A stretch of DNA of 14,306 bases, taken from contig JACREP010000088.1 in the NCBI GenBank assembly GCA_016218185.1, positions 1 through 14,306 of the forward strand, given 5' to 3'. This document shows positions 1 through 7,235 of the stretch, piece by piece. The notes beneath the pieces are model-generated. The model saw only the letters and a list, made by a program, of their open reading frames with translations, made no database searches and was not told where the DNA came from. The DNA comes from Candidatus Gottesmanbacteria bacterium. GTDB taxonomy: Bacteria; Patescibacteriota; Microgenomatia; UBA10105; UBA927. The stretch's first letter is position 1; every line of letters starts with the position of its first letter. The translations under genes were made by a program, and so were the position numbers.

Positions 1-1
1 C

Positions 2-226
2 GGACGCGAAGCTTCGCGAGTGTGTGATGATATTCTGTTGACGAATGAGAACTTTTATGAGTACTTTTTGTCAGGCGCACGCGAAGTGGCCGGAGAACAC
101 AAGGTGCGCGTCGTATCTCCCGGCGCGGCTGCGTCTTATATTCAGAAAACAGTAAAAAGGGTAGATACAGTGCTGTTTAAAGGAAAAGAAGACGAGAGGG
201 TATTGATTATATGTTTGAACAAGTAA
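2..226 (+). CDS. C-terminal end of a Mur ligase-like protein (partial, 5' end outside window)
   Basis: The frame is open from the first bases of the window, so only the last 74 residues are seen and the true start lies upstream. The fragment resembles the C-terminal domain of the Mur ligase family (MurE/MurF type), which positions the incoming amino acid or peptide during UDP-MurNAc-peptide synthesis. Visible support is a GREAS...DDILLTNENF stretch, like the family's 'G..A....D.++vT.+N' pattern, and near the end an alternating segment VDTVLFKGKEDERVL, like the '..D.VL+KG' strand of MurF-like proteins. The catalytic ATP-binding part is not in the window. The gene overlaps the next one by 16 bases, which suggests co-transcription with the cell wall cluster. 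MurF is the most likely identity, but MurE or another Mur-like ligase cannot be excluded. Confidence 0.55.
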   Translation, partial: GREASRVCDDILLTNENFYEYFLSGAREVAGEHKVRVVSPGAAASYIQKTVKRVDTVLFKGKEDERVLIICLNK

Positions 227-1437
227 TTTCATGTTCGCTTTCGCCCAATACAGAACCGGATGATGTCTGGTTGGCCATCCGGAGTATATTTGCGCCGTGG
301 ACATGGAAAAACGGCGAAGCGATTGAGCAGGCAGAGAAATGGTTTAAGGAATATTTCAAGGGATTTGAAGCGGTTTCATTTAACAGCGGCAGGTCCGCCA
401 TGTTGGCTATACTTAAGGCTTTTAATATCGGAGTGGGGGATGAAGTATTGGTTCAGGCATTTACCTGCGTGGCAGTACCCAATAGCGTACGTTGGGCAGA
501 AGCCACGCCTGTATATGTGGACATCGATAATACATTAAATCTAAGTATTGCGGATGCAGAAACAAAGGTTACATACAAAACTAAGGCGATTGTCGTGCAA
601 CACACATTCGGGATTCCGGCTTACATGGACCAGATTGTTGCGTTTACAAAAAAACACAAGCTCTATCTTATCGAAGATTGTGCCCACAGCTTGGGAGCGA
701 GGTATAAAGGGAAAAAGGTTGGGATGTTTGGCGATGCGGCATTTTTCAGTTTCGGACGGGATAAAGTGGTCTCGAGCGTCTTTGGGGGAATGGCGTTGAT
801 AAATCAAAAATCAAAAATCAAAAATCAAAAATTAAAACACTATCAAGAAGGACTTCCATATCCGTCGTACTTCTGGATTTTCCAGCAGTTGCTACACCCA
901 ATCGCCTTCTCTTTTATTCTTTTATTGTACGACGTTATACTTGGAAAGCTGTTGCTTGTTTTATTGCAGAAGCTGAGACTCCTTTCGTTTCCCGTATACC
1001 CGCAAGAAAAGCAAGGGACGCGGCCAAACGATTTTCCTGCTAAATTTCCCAATGCGCTTGCAGCGCTACTTATGAAACAGCTCACCAAGCTTGGGCGGTA
1101 CAATCAAACCAGAAGAAGTATTGTTCAATACTATGAGTTAGCGATGCAAAAGGCAAAGGGGATACGTTCTGTTGGAGTTCGTGATGGTGCCATATTTCTT
1201 CGGTACCCGCTATTTGTTTCCGACCCACTACACGCAATTGCCCTGGCAAAAAAGCGCAGTGTACTATTGGGCAATTGGTACACCCATGTCATAGATCCAA
1301 ACGGTGTTGATTACAGAATGATAGGATACCAGAAAGGAACGTGCCCGAAGGCAGAAGAAGCCGCAGGGCATATCATCAATCTTCCGACACGCATATCCAA
1401 AGCAACTGCCGCTCGAGTTATTGCTGCATTATGTTAA
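211..1437 (+). CDS. DegT/DnrJ/EryC1/StrS-family PLP-dependent aminotransferase
   Basis: This 408-residue fold-type I PLP enzyme belongs to the family that transaminates sugar or amino-sugar intermediates. Visible motifs are the N-terminal FNSGRSAM substrate/cofactor loop (about 57-64), EDCAHS at 155-160 with D156 expected to contact the PLP ring nitrogen, and FFSFGRDK at 178-185 with K185 as the expected Schiff-base lysine. Directly after the active-site lysine the protein has a Lys/Asn/Gln-rich patch (198-209) encoded by five 7-bp repeats. A strongly hydrophobic segment (about 220-260) follows that classical soluble members lack and that could lie on or in the membrane. The start at 211 is favoured by a GAGAGG-type ribosome site about 10 bases upstream. 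The gene overlaps its upstream neighbour by 16 bases and the FemA/B-type gene by 7. That pairing suggests a role in making or modifying a cell wall component, but the substrate is unknown. Confidence 0.85.
   Translation: MFEQVISCSLSPNTEPDDVWLAIRSIFAPWTWKNGEAIEQAEKWFKEYFKGFEAVSFNSGRSAMLAILKAFNIGVGDEVLVQAFTCVAVPNSVRWAEATPVYVDIDNTLNLSIADAETKVTYKTKAIVVQHTFGIPAYMDQIVAFTKKHKLYLIEDCAHSLGARYKGKKVGMFGDAAFFSFGRDKVVSSVFGGMALINQKSKIKNQKLKHYQEGLPYPSYFWIFQQLLHPIAFSFILLLYDVILGKLLLVLLQKLRLLSFPVYPQEKQGTRPNDFPAKFPNALAALLMKQLTKLGRYNQTRRSIVQYYELAMQKAKGIRSVGVRDGAIFLRYPLFVSDPLHAIALAKKRSVLLGNWYTHVIDPNGVDYRMIGYQKGTCPKAEEAAGHIINLPTRISKATAARVIAALC
801..835 (+). repeat. Five tandem heptamers (AAATCAA) inside the aminotransferase gene
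   Basis: Four exact AAATCAA units and a fifth with one change (AAATTAA) run head to tail. They encode the Asn/Gln/Lys/Ser/Ile patch at residues 198-209. Seven is not a multiple of three, so gain or loss of one unit would shift the frame just after the PLP lysine, while three units (21 bp) would keep it. A-rich repeats of this kind are, from memory, common between genes in Patescibacteria. Being inside a reading frame is unusual. Confidence 0.95.
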
Positions 1438-2438
1438 ACGTGACATCGATAGAAAATAAAACCGTGTGGGAGAAATTTCTCCTTACGCACGCCGGACACG
1501 CACTATTCCAAAGTTGGTTATGGGGTGAGGTGCAAATAAAGCTTGGTACGAAAATTTGGCGGCTCGGATTTTATGACGGCGATACACTTATCGGTATTGC
1601 TCAGGTAATGAAGGTGGGTGCCAGGCGCGGTACGTTTTTGCACGTTCGACACGGACCAATACTCATTGAACAAAAAAAAGAATATTGGAAACAGATACTA
1701 TCATACATGGTTGACCTTGCGCATCGGGCGGGCGCATGGTTTATCCGAGTGGGGCCGCTTATTGAAAATACCCAAAACAATAACGTCCTATTTTCCACGT
1801 TGGGACTTCGTCCGAGTGCAATCCACGCTATGGATGCCGAATTTTGTTGGACTGTCGACCTTACCCAATCAGAGGAACAGCTGTTGGCTGGCATGCGTAA
1901 AACCACGCGCTATGAGATTAAGCATGCGCAGAAATTGGGTGTTACTGTGGAACAATCAACTGATCCTTACGATTTGGATGCGTTTTTTCGGCTGTACAAG
2001 GAAACGTCTGGCCGTCATGGATTCGTTCCGCACCAAGGAATTGGGGAAGAATTTGAGGTTTTTGCAGCAGAAAACAAAGCCGTGTTATTGTTGGGCAAAT
2101 ACCAGGGAAACAGTATTGCCGGCGCTATCGTCTTATTTTACGGCAATCAGGGAATCTATCACCATGGAGCATCCATATTCTCAAAAATTCCCGCTTCGTA
2201 TGTTGTGCAGTGGGAGGCAATCCGCGAAGCAAAAAAACGGGGTATGAATGTATACAATTTTTGGGGTATAGCGCCGGAAGATAATATAAATCATCCATGG
2301 CGAGGAATAACGTTGTTCAAAAAGGGGTTTGGTGGGCGCGAAATAGAGTATATCCATGCTCACGATCTAGCGGTTTCACCATTCTATGTCATCCCGCGTA
2401 CGATTGAGACCATCCGGCGGCTGTCGCGCGGGTATTGA
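1431..2438 (+). CDS. FemA/FemB (FemX)-type peptidoglycan bridge peptidyltransferase
   Basis: This 335-residue protein with the FemA/B/X double GNAT-like fold should transfer an amino acid from aminoacyl-tRNA to the stem peptide of lipid II or its nucleotide precursor, at the cytoplasmic side of the membrane. Visible signatures are FQSWLWGEVQ..LG near residue 26, MRKTTRYEIKHAQKLGV (155-171), GIYHHGAS (241-248), a WEAIREAKKRG helix (261-271), and YNFWGIAP....HPWRGITLFKKGFGG (275-302), the hallmark C-terminal block of the family. The ATG at 1431 overlaps the aminotransferase stop by 7 bases. An extended frame begins at 1341, but the extra 30 residues look nothing like the family and would lie inside the upstream gene. 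The coiled-coil tRNA-binding arm of staphylococcal FemA is not evident, so it resembles the shorter FemX form. The amino acid added is not predictable. Confidence 0.9.
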   Translation: MLNVTSIENKTVWEKFLLTHAGHALFQSWLWGEVQIKLGTKIWRLGFYDGDTLIGIAQVMKVGARRGTFLHVRHGPILIEQKKEYWKQILSYMVDLAHRAGAWFIRVGPLIENTQNNNVLFSTLGLRPSAIHAMDAEFCWTVDLTQSEEQLLAGMRKTTRYEIKHAQKLGVTVEQSTDPYDLDAFFRLYKETSGRHGFVPHQGIGEEFEVFAAENKAVLLLGKYQGNSIAGAIVLFYGNQGIYHHGASIFSKIPASYVVQWEAIREAKKRGMNVYNFWGIAPEDNINHPWRGITLFKKGFGGREIEYIHAHDLAVSPFYVIPRTIETIRRLSRGY

Positions 2439-2445
2439 GCTTTGT

Positions 2446-2474
2446 TTGAGTTTTCCTGTGTAAGCAACTATACT
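2446..2474 (+). promoter_or_regulatory. Predicted sigma-70-type promoter for the kinase-mraY segment
   Basis: TTGAGT (2446-2451) and TATACT (2469-2474) are separated by exactly 17 bp in the 49-bp gap after the FemA/B-type gene. Transcription would begin near 2481, only about 7 bases before the ATG at 2488, where no ribosome-binding site is visible. The kinase mRNA would therefore be nearly leaderless. Confidence 0.6.
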
Positions 2475-2487
2475 ACGACTATTCTCT

Positions 2488-2862
2488 ATGCGCGACGCTC
2501 TTCGTAAGCATCATATTTCCTTCAAAAATGCATGGGCAGGCATCGTGTGGGCACTCGCGACGCAACCGAATTTTCGCGTACATATAGCTCTTTCGCTCAT
2601 TGCGTTGGGGTTGGCAAGATATTTTAACATCACAAAGCCGGAGGCGATTGTTATCATATTTACCATCATTCTGGGACTTGCCGCGGAAATGATCAATACA
2701 TCATTGGAATGTATGACGGATCTCATCACTACCCAGTGGCGGAAAGAGGCGAAACTGGCTAAAGATGTCGCGGCCGGCATGATGCTACTTGTCGCAATCG
2801 GTGCGGTTGTCGTCGCCATTCTTATTTTCGGGCCGTATATTATCGAAATGTTCCGGAGGTAA
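2488..2862 (+). CDS. DagK-family undecaprenol/diacylglycerol kinase
   Basis: This 124-residue integral membrane kinase is the usual length for the family. In Gram-positive-type homologues (UdpK/DgkA) the protein phosphorylates undecaprenol to recycle the lipid carrier for wall synthesis, and the position directly before mraY favours that role over diacylglycerol. It has an N-terminal amphipathic stretch (FKNAWAGIVWAL), a QPNFRVH segment near residue 26, the core signature E67-M-I-N70-T-S-L-E74 matching the ExxNTxxE metal and ATP site, and AKDVAAGMMLL (91-101). Three hydrophobic segments are visible (about 33-47, 51-70 and 94-117). The predicted promoter ends 13 bases upstream of the start, and mraY follows after 5 bases, so the two are almost certainly co-transcribed. 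Confidence 0.92.
   Translation: MRDALRKHHISFKNAWAGIVWALATQPNFRVHIALSLIALGLARYFNITKPEAIVIIFTIILGLAAEMINTSLECMTDLITTQWRKEAKLAKDVAAGMMLLVAIGAVVVAILIFGPYIIEMFRR
2855..2860 (+). promoter_or_regulatory. Shine-Dalgarno site of mraY
   Basis: GGAGGT lies 7 bases before the mraY ATG at 2868 and overlaps the stop codon of the kinase gene. It is the best ribosome site in the window and fixes the mraY start. It also shows that the organism uses anti-Shine-Dalgarno pairing, in contrast with several starts here that have none. Confidence 0.85.
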
Positions 2863-2867
2863 TTTCT

Positions 2868-3917
2868 ATGGGCTTGCTGCTTGGCATTTTACTTTTTGCG
2901 TGGTTTCTCAACAGCCTATTTTACCTTCCGTTTATTCGCCTGCTCTATGCATGGAAGTTTCAGAGACTGCACCAAAAGACACGCGACGCATTTAACAAGC
3001 GAACGCCCATATTTGATAAGTTTCACAAACATAAGGCCGGGACACCGGTCGGCGGAGGCCTTTTGGTGCTTGTGACTACCACAATCCTTTTTCCGATATC
3101 CATTCTTCTCATGAGATATTTTTGGGTGCCGATCACCGCCGTGTATCCCATGAGAAGCGAGATAAAAATACTGCTGTTCACGTTTCTTTCCTTTGGCGTG
3201 TTGGGACTGTTGGATGATGTAAAAAAAACATTTTTTTGGGTGAAATCTGGTTTTTTTGGATTGAGGCTCCGTCACAAGCTATTCCTTGAAATACTGCTTG
3301 CAGCAGTGGTAAGTTTCTGGTTAGTTTATGAGTTGAAAATTGACATTTTTTACGTGCCGTTTTTTGGGGTTTTTCGTATGGGATGGTGGTATATACCGTT
3401 TGCAACCCTGGTGATTATCGCGTTTGCCAATGCGTTTAACATTACCGACGGATTAGACGGTTTGGCGTCCGGAGTACTGATGATTGCTCTGGTTGCTTTC
3501 TGGTTCATTTCCGCATCCATTTTGGACACACCGCTTTCCCTTTTTATCGCGCTGTGGCTAGGGGGTCTTATTGCATTTTTATATTTCAATGTGTATCCCG
3601 CACGCATATTTCTGGGGGATGTGGGTGCACTTTCTTTTGGTGCCACTCTTGCGGTAGTAGGACTCATTTTAGGGAAAGCTCCGGTGTTGGTTGTGATCGG
3701 GGCAATTTTTGTTCTGGAGGTGATGTCCTCGCTCTTCCAGCTTCTGACAAAAAAATTTTTCAACCGGAAACTATTCGCCGCAGCACCGATTCATCTTTGG
3801 CTTCAATATAAAGGATGGTCAGAACCCAAGATTGTCATGCGGTTTTGGATACTGTCTATTGTGTTTGCTATTTTCGGTCTGTGGATTGCGTTTTTGACAA
3901 AAACCCCCGTGCCTTAG
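2868..3917 (+). CDS. mraY: Phospho-N-acetylmuramoyl-pentapeptide transferase
   Basis: This 349-residue polytopic enzyme transfers phospho-MurNAc-pentapeptide from UDP to undecaprenyl phosphate to form lipid I at the inner face of the membrane. Signatures seen are HKHKAGTPVGGG (53-64), LLDDVKK with the Mg-binding pair D116/D117, FANAFNITDGLDGLASG (186-202) with N191, D194 and D197, PARIFLGDVGALSFG (244-258) with D251, and PIHLWLQYKGWSEPKIVMRFW (308-327). About ten hydrophobic segments are present, as expected. In the last motif the usual run of three histidines (PIHHH) is reduced to H309 followed by Leu-Trp, a notable variant. The other catalytic positions are intact, so the enzyme is probably active. 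The start is set by a strong GGAGG site. Confidence 0.96.
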   Translation: MGLLLGILLFAWFLNSLFYLPFIRLLYAWKFQRLHQKTRDAFNKRTPIFDKFHKHKAGTPVGGGLLVLVTTTILFPISILLMRYFWVPITAVYPMRSEIKILLFTFLSFGVLGLLDDVKKTFFWVKSGFFGLRLRHKLFLEILLAAVVSFWLVYELKIDIFYVPFFGVFRMGWWYIPFATLVIIAFANAFNITDGLDGLASGVLMIALVAFWFISASILDTPLSLFIALWLGGLIAFLYFNVYPARIFLGDVGALSFGATLAVVGLILGKAPVLVVIGAIFVLEVMSSLFQLLTKKFFNRKLFAAAPIHLWLQYKGWSEPKIVMRFWILSIVFAIFGLWIAFLTKTPVP

Positions 3918-3923
3918 TATGGT
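3894..3923 (+). promoter_or_regulatory. Possible promoter ahead of murI
   Basis: A consensus TTGACA (3894-3899) sits inside the end of mraY, and TATGGT (3918-3923) follows after 18 bp. The predicted start near 3930 would give a leader of about 15 bases with no visible ribosome site. It may boost murI and the downstream genes separately from mraY. The -10 matches only four of six consensus bases. Confidence 0.4.
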
Positions 3924-3944
3924 GCAATTTGTCCGTTCTTTATT

Positions 3945-4736
3945 ATGAAGCAGAAATTGATTGCTGTTGTTGATTCCGGATCCGGTGGCTTATCCGTTTG
4001 GCAGGCAATGGTAGCGCTTTTGCCGCATGAGTCAATGGTGTATGTCGGAGATCATGCACATCTTCCGTATAGTGGAAAAACAACTGCGTATATCAGACGG
4101 AGGATTCTATCAATCGTGCGTTTTTTGGCAAAACTTCAGGTGAAATTAGTGGTCATTGCCTGCAATACCGCAACGGTTGCAGGAATTGATTATTACCGGC
4201 AACATGTTTCAAATATTCCCATTATCGGTGTCGTGCCGGTGGTGAAAACAGCTGCCGAACTAAGTAAAAAACGATCATTTGCCGTTATTTCCACCAATTA
4301 TACAGCCGCCAGTAGGTATCAGCATGATTTGATCAAAAAATATGCAGGAGATTGTTATGTGATTAATTTGGGGTGTTCGAATCTGGTTCGTGCAGTCGAA
4401 AGCGGGCACGTGAAGGGAGCCAGCGTGCGGCGGCATGTCGAAAAAGTATTGGCACCGCTTAAAAACAGCGATATTGATTATTTGGCTCTGGGCTGCACGC
4501 ATTACCCGTTTTTGTCTTCGATTATCCGTGATGTCGTGGGTAGCGGGGTGCAGCTTTTAGATTCCGGGGCGGCGGTAGCGCGGCGCGTGCAGCGCGTGTT
4601 AGAACAAACCCAAACACTCGCGAAAACCGGCAAGCCGAAGTATCTGTTTTTAACGACCGGGGAGGCGCGGAACGTTACCCGTGTCGCTCAACTATTACTC
4701 GATAGGAAGATAGACTTTACAAAAGTAAACATATGA
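3945..4736 (+). CDS. murI: Glutamate racemase
   Basis: This 263-residue cytoplasmic racemase makes D-glutamate for MurD, the product of the next gene. The family's two-cysteine, cofactor-free mechanism is supported by C73 in IACNTAT (71-77) and C184 in LGCTHYPFL (182-190), with H186 beside the second cysteine. The N-terminal VDSGSGGLS (9-17, with D10 and S11) and YVGDHAHLPYSGK (33-45) match the substrate loops. Length is normal. The reading frame ends in an ATGA shared with murD, so translation is coupled. Having murI between mraY and murD puts D-Glu supply next to its consumer, an arrangement not found in the classical E. coli or Bacillus dcw clusters. No clear ribosome site precedes the ATG. 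Confidence 0.93.
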   Translation: MKQKLIAVVDSGSGGLSVWQAMVALLPHESMVYVGDHAHLPYSGKTTAYIRRRILSIVRFLAKLQVKLVVIACNTATVAGIDYYRQHVSNIPIIGVVPVVKTAAELSKKRSFAVISTNYTAASRYQHDLIKKYAGDCYVINLGCSNLVRAVESGHVKGASVRRHVEKVLAPLKNSDIDYLALGCTHYPFLSSIIRDVVGSGVQLLDSGAAVARRVQRVLEQTQTLAKTGKPKYLFLTTGEARNVTRVAQLLLDRKIDFTKVNI

Positions 4737-6115
4737 TCCGGTTTCAGGGTAAAAAGGTTGCAATTTTGGGTTTATCGGTAGAGGGTGTTGATTCGGTTCA
4801 GTTTTTTGTGAGTGAAGGTGCGCAGGTTATTTGTGCTGACCGCAGAACGGGAGTTGCCCTCGGTGAGACCTACGAGAAACTGAGGCGTTATCCTGTGACG
4901 TTTCAACTGGGTGTTGGGTACCTTGAAGGGTTGGATGACTGCGATATTATTGTCAGAACTCCCGGCATGTCTCTGCACCTGCCGCAGCTGGCAGCGCTAC
5001 AGAATCAGGGGAAAGAAATAACCAGTCTGACAAAGCTTTTCTTTGATTTATGCGAAGCGCCCATTATCGGTGTTACCGGCACCAAAGGCAAAGGGACCAC
5101 CAGTAGCTTAATCTATGAAATGGTAAAAGCGGCAAAGAGAACCGTTTATCTGGGCGGCAACGTCGGAATACCGCTGTTATCTATCGTACGAAAAATTCAT
5201 ACTGCCGACACGGTTGTTTTGGAGCTGTCTTCTTTTCAGACGGAAGACTTACGGAAGAGTCCTCATATTGCCGTTGTCCTTCGTACGACGCAAGAGCACC
5301 TTGCAAATTTTGACCCGCTGGCAACAAATTTTCATGTCAGCCGCGAAGCCTATATAGAAGCGAAAAAACCGATTGTGAGGTTTCAGACGAGTCGGGACTA
5401 CGCCGTCCTCAATGCGGATGATCCGACCAGCAGTTCTTTTGCCAAAGAGACGGCGGCACACGTATACTATTTTAGCCGGCGCGATCGACATGCACATGCG
5501 TATATCGATAGTGGCAGCGTTTTTTTGAAACGGAACGATAAAACCGAGCTGATCTGTCGCGCAGATGAGATTATCCTTCGCGGAGAACACAATCTGGAAA
5601 ATATTGCAGCGGCAGCGCTCACCGCGACACTGGCAGGAGTCGATATCGCCTCTATCCGGCAGGTTGCCCGTATATTTCCGGGACTTCCTCATCGTCTGGA
5701 ATTTGTGCGCCAGGTTGGCGGAGTTGACTACTATGACGATTCCTTTTCTACCGTACCGGAAACTACGATTGCTGCGGTTCGTTCATTTCAAGAGCCGGTT
5801 ATTCTCATCGCCGGAGGAAGCGAAAAGGGTTCGGATTTTACCCAAATGGGTTCTGTGATTGCCGAAAGTTCTGTGAATGCGGTTATTGTAATCGGTGCGA
5901 TGACCGGGCGTATTGTCAAAGCGCTTAAGCAGGCGCGCTTTGCAGGAAAGATTATTACCGGCTGCAACTCCGCCCATGAGGTAGTACAGAAGGCTGCGGG
6001 AATATCCAAAAGCGGAGATGTGGTACTTTTGTCTCCTGCGTGTGCGTCATTTGATATGTTCCCAAATTATAAAGAGAGAGGAAAACAATTTACATATGAA
6101 GTCTCTCTTCTTTAA
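4733..6115 (+). CDS. murD: UDP-N-acetylmuramoyl-L-alanine--D-glutamate ligase
   Basis: This 460-residue cytoplasmic ATP-dependent ligase adds D-Glu to UDP-MurNAc-L-Ala. The N-terminal Rossmann-like domain opens with KKVAILGLSVEG (7-18). The P-loop is GVTGTKGKGTT (113-123), where the usual GTNGKTT is replaced by a GTKGKGTT form closer to folylpolyglutamate synthases. It is followed by LELSSFQ, the YIEAKKPI segment expected to carry the carbamylated lysine, GEHNLENIAAA, and PHRLEFV...VDYYDDSFSTVPETT in the C-terminal domain. It ends with LLSPACASFDMFPNYKERG, which is diagnostic for MurD. It starts in an ATGA overlap with murI and overlaps ftsW by 20 bases at its 3' end. MurD rather than MurC or MurE is assigned from the DSFSTVPETT and ASFDMF blocks. 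Confidence 0.95.
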   Translation: MIRFQGKKVAILGLSVEGVDSVQFFVSEGAQVICADRRTGVALGETYEKLRRYPVTFQLGVGYLEGLDDCDIIVRTPGMSLHLPQLAALQNQGKEITSLTKLFFDLCEAPIIGVTGTKGKGTTSSLIYEMVKAAKRTVYLGGNVGIPLLSIVRKIHTADTVVLELSSFQTEDLRKSPHIAVVLRTTQEHLANFDPLATNFHVSREAYIEAKKPIVRFQTSRDYAVLNADDPTSSSFAKETAAHVYYFSRRDRHAHAYIDSGSVFLKRNDKTELICRADEIILRGEHNLENIAAAALTATLAGVDIASIRQVARIFPGLPHRLEFVRQVGGVDYYDDSFSTVPETTIAAVRSFQEPVILIAGGSEKGSDFTQMGSVIAESSVNAVIVIGAMTGRIVKALKQARFAGKIITGCNSAHEVVQKAAGISKSGDVVLLSPACASFDMFPNYKERGKQFTYEVSLL

Positions 6116-7226
6116 ATTATTTCATAAAGCCTCCGGGGGCGAGCATCGCACCGTCAAGAAAAAATGGCATGGTCCTGACCGATGGTTATTGTTTGCCGCC
6201 GTGTTTCTTACCATATTCGGATTACTCATGGTGTATGACTCATCGGTGGCGATTGCCATACGGGATTTTGCCAACCAATACTACTTTGTGAGGGAGCAGG
6301 CAAAATGGTTGGTTGTGGGGATAGCCGCGTGTTTTATTTTTTCGCGCGTGGATTATCATGTGTGGCAAAAGTTTGCGTTGCCGTTTCTTTTTGCCACGAT
6401 AGCGCTTCTCCTGGCCGTGTTTATTCCAAAATTTGGCGTGCATGCCCTCGGAGCCAGGCGGTGGTTGAATTTCGGTTTTTTTGTCCTGCAGCCCGCGGAA
6501 CTGGCAAAATTTTCGCTCGTGTTGTACCTTTCCGCTTGGTTTTGCAACCCGGAGAAACGCCGTCTCACTTCATTTTTGCTACTCATTGCAATGGTCGTCG
6601 GGCTTGTCGTGGCGGAGCCGGATTTGGGAACGAGTGTTATCCTGGTTGGGATTGCAGTCGTTTTGTATTTTGCCTCGGGTGCACCGTTATATCAGTTTGC
6701 TCTTCTTTTTCCGGCCGTGTTTATCGCGATCGTTCTGCTTGCGTTCATTTCACCCTATCGGCTGCGGCGATTGACGACGTTTGTCAATCCCCAGTCCGAC
6801 CCATTGGGAGCCTCGTATCAAATTCGACAGGTGCTGTTGGCATTGGGGTCCGGAGGCATGTTTGGTGTGGGATTGGGAAAGTCCCGCCAAAAATATGAAT
6901 ATTTGCCGGAGGCAAACACGGATTCGATTTTCGCGATTATCGGAGAGGAAATGGGCTTTGTCGGCGCACTTGCCGTCATAGGAATATTACTCTTCATTAT
7001 CTGGCGCGGATTTCGGATCGCAAAACGCGCACCGGATGCGTTCGGCAAATTTTTTGCCCTGGGCATATCGTCCTGGATTGCCATTCAAACACTTTTGAAC
7101 CTCGGATCAATGGTCGCGCTGGTGCCGCTGACCGGCGTTCCTCTCCCGCTTATTTCGTACGGCGGATCAGGACTCATTATTCTTCTTTCCGCTGTCGGGA
7201 TCGTATTAAATATCAGCCGGCAGTAG
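6096..7226 (+). CDS. ftsW: FtsW/RodA/SpoVE-family lipid II polymerase (septal glycosyltransferase)
   Basis: This 376-residue polytopic SEDS glycosyltransferase polymerises lipid II at the septum with a partner class B PBP that is not in this window. Signatures seen are GARRWL (119-124), QPAELAKFSL (132-141), EPDLGTS (174-180), SYQIRQVLLALGSGG with the downstream GVGLGKSRQKYEYLPEANTD (257-276), and VPLPLISYGGSG near the C-terminus. D276 corresponds to the conserved catalytic Asp of SEDS enzymes. About ten hydrophobic segments are visible. The ATG at 6096 overlaps the end of murD and follows a purine-rich GAGAGAGG stretch. The frame extends upstream to 6018, but those 26 residues are not family-like. 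FtsW rather than RodA is chosen from the division-gene context. Confidence 0.93.
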   Translation: MKSLFFKLFHKASGGEHRTVKKKWHGPDRWLLFAAVFLTIFGLLMVYDSSVAIAIRDFANQYYFVREQAKWLVVGIAACFIFSRVDYHVWQKFALPFLFATIALLLAVFIPKFGVHALGARRWLNFGFFVLQPAELAKFSLVLYLSAWFCNPEKRRLTSFLLLIAMVVGLVVAEPDLGTSVILVGIAVVLYFASGAPLYQFALLFPAVFIAIVLLAFISPYRLRRLTTFVNPQSDPLGASYQIRQVLLALGSGGMFGVGLGKSRQKYEYLPEANTDSIFAIIGEEMGFVGALAVIGILLFIIWRGFRIAKRAPDAFGKFFALGISSWIAIQTLLNLGSMVALVPLTGVPLPLISYGGSGLIILLSAVGIVLNISRQ

Positions 7227-7235
7227 AACAATGAT

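Noticed and set aside
801..835. CRISPR-like or satellite array
   Set aside because: The units are 7 bp with no spacers. It is a simple tandem repeat within a coding frame.
1341..1430. Longer N-terminus for the FemA/B-type protein
   Set aside because: The extra 30 residues are Arg/Ser/Cys-rich, lie within the aminotransferase gene and do not resemble the family. The ATG at 1431 gives the expected N-terminus.
1618..2247. 209-codon plus-strand frame overlapping the FemA/B-type gene
   Set aside because: It lies in another frame of a gene with clear family motifs, and its translation shows no domain. It is a shadow frame.
5249..5692. 147-codon minus-strand frame opposite murD
   Set aside because: Antisense shadow with Arg/Cys/Ile-rich low-quality composition and no recognisable domain.
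6018..6095. Longer N-terminus for FtsW
   Set aside because: These 26 codons lie within the conserved end of murD, and their translation is unlike FtsW. The ATG at 6096 after a purine-rich stretch is preferred.
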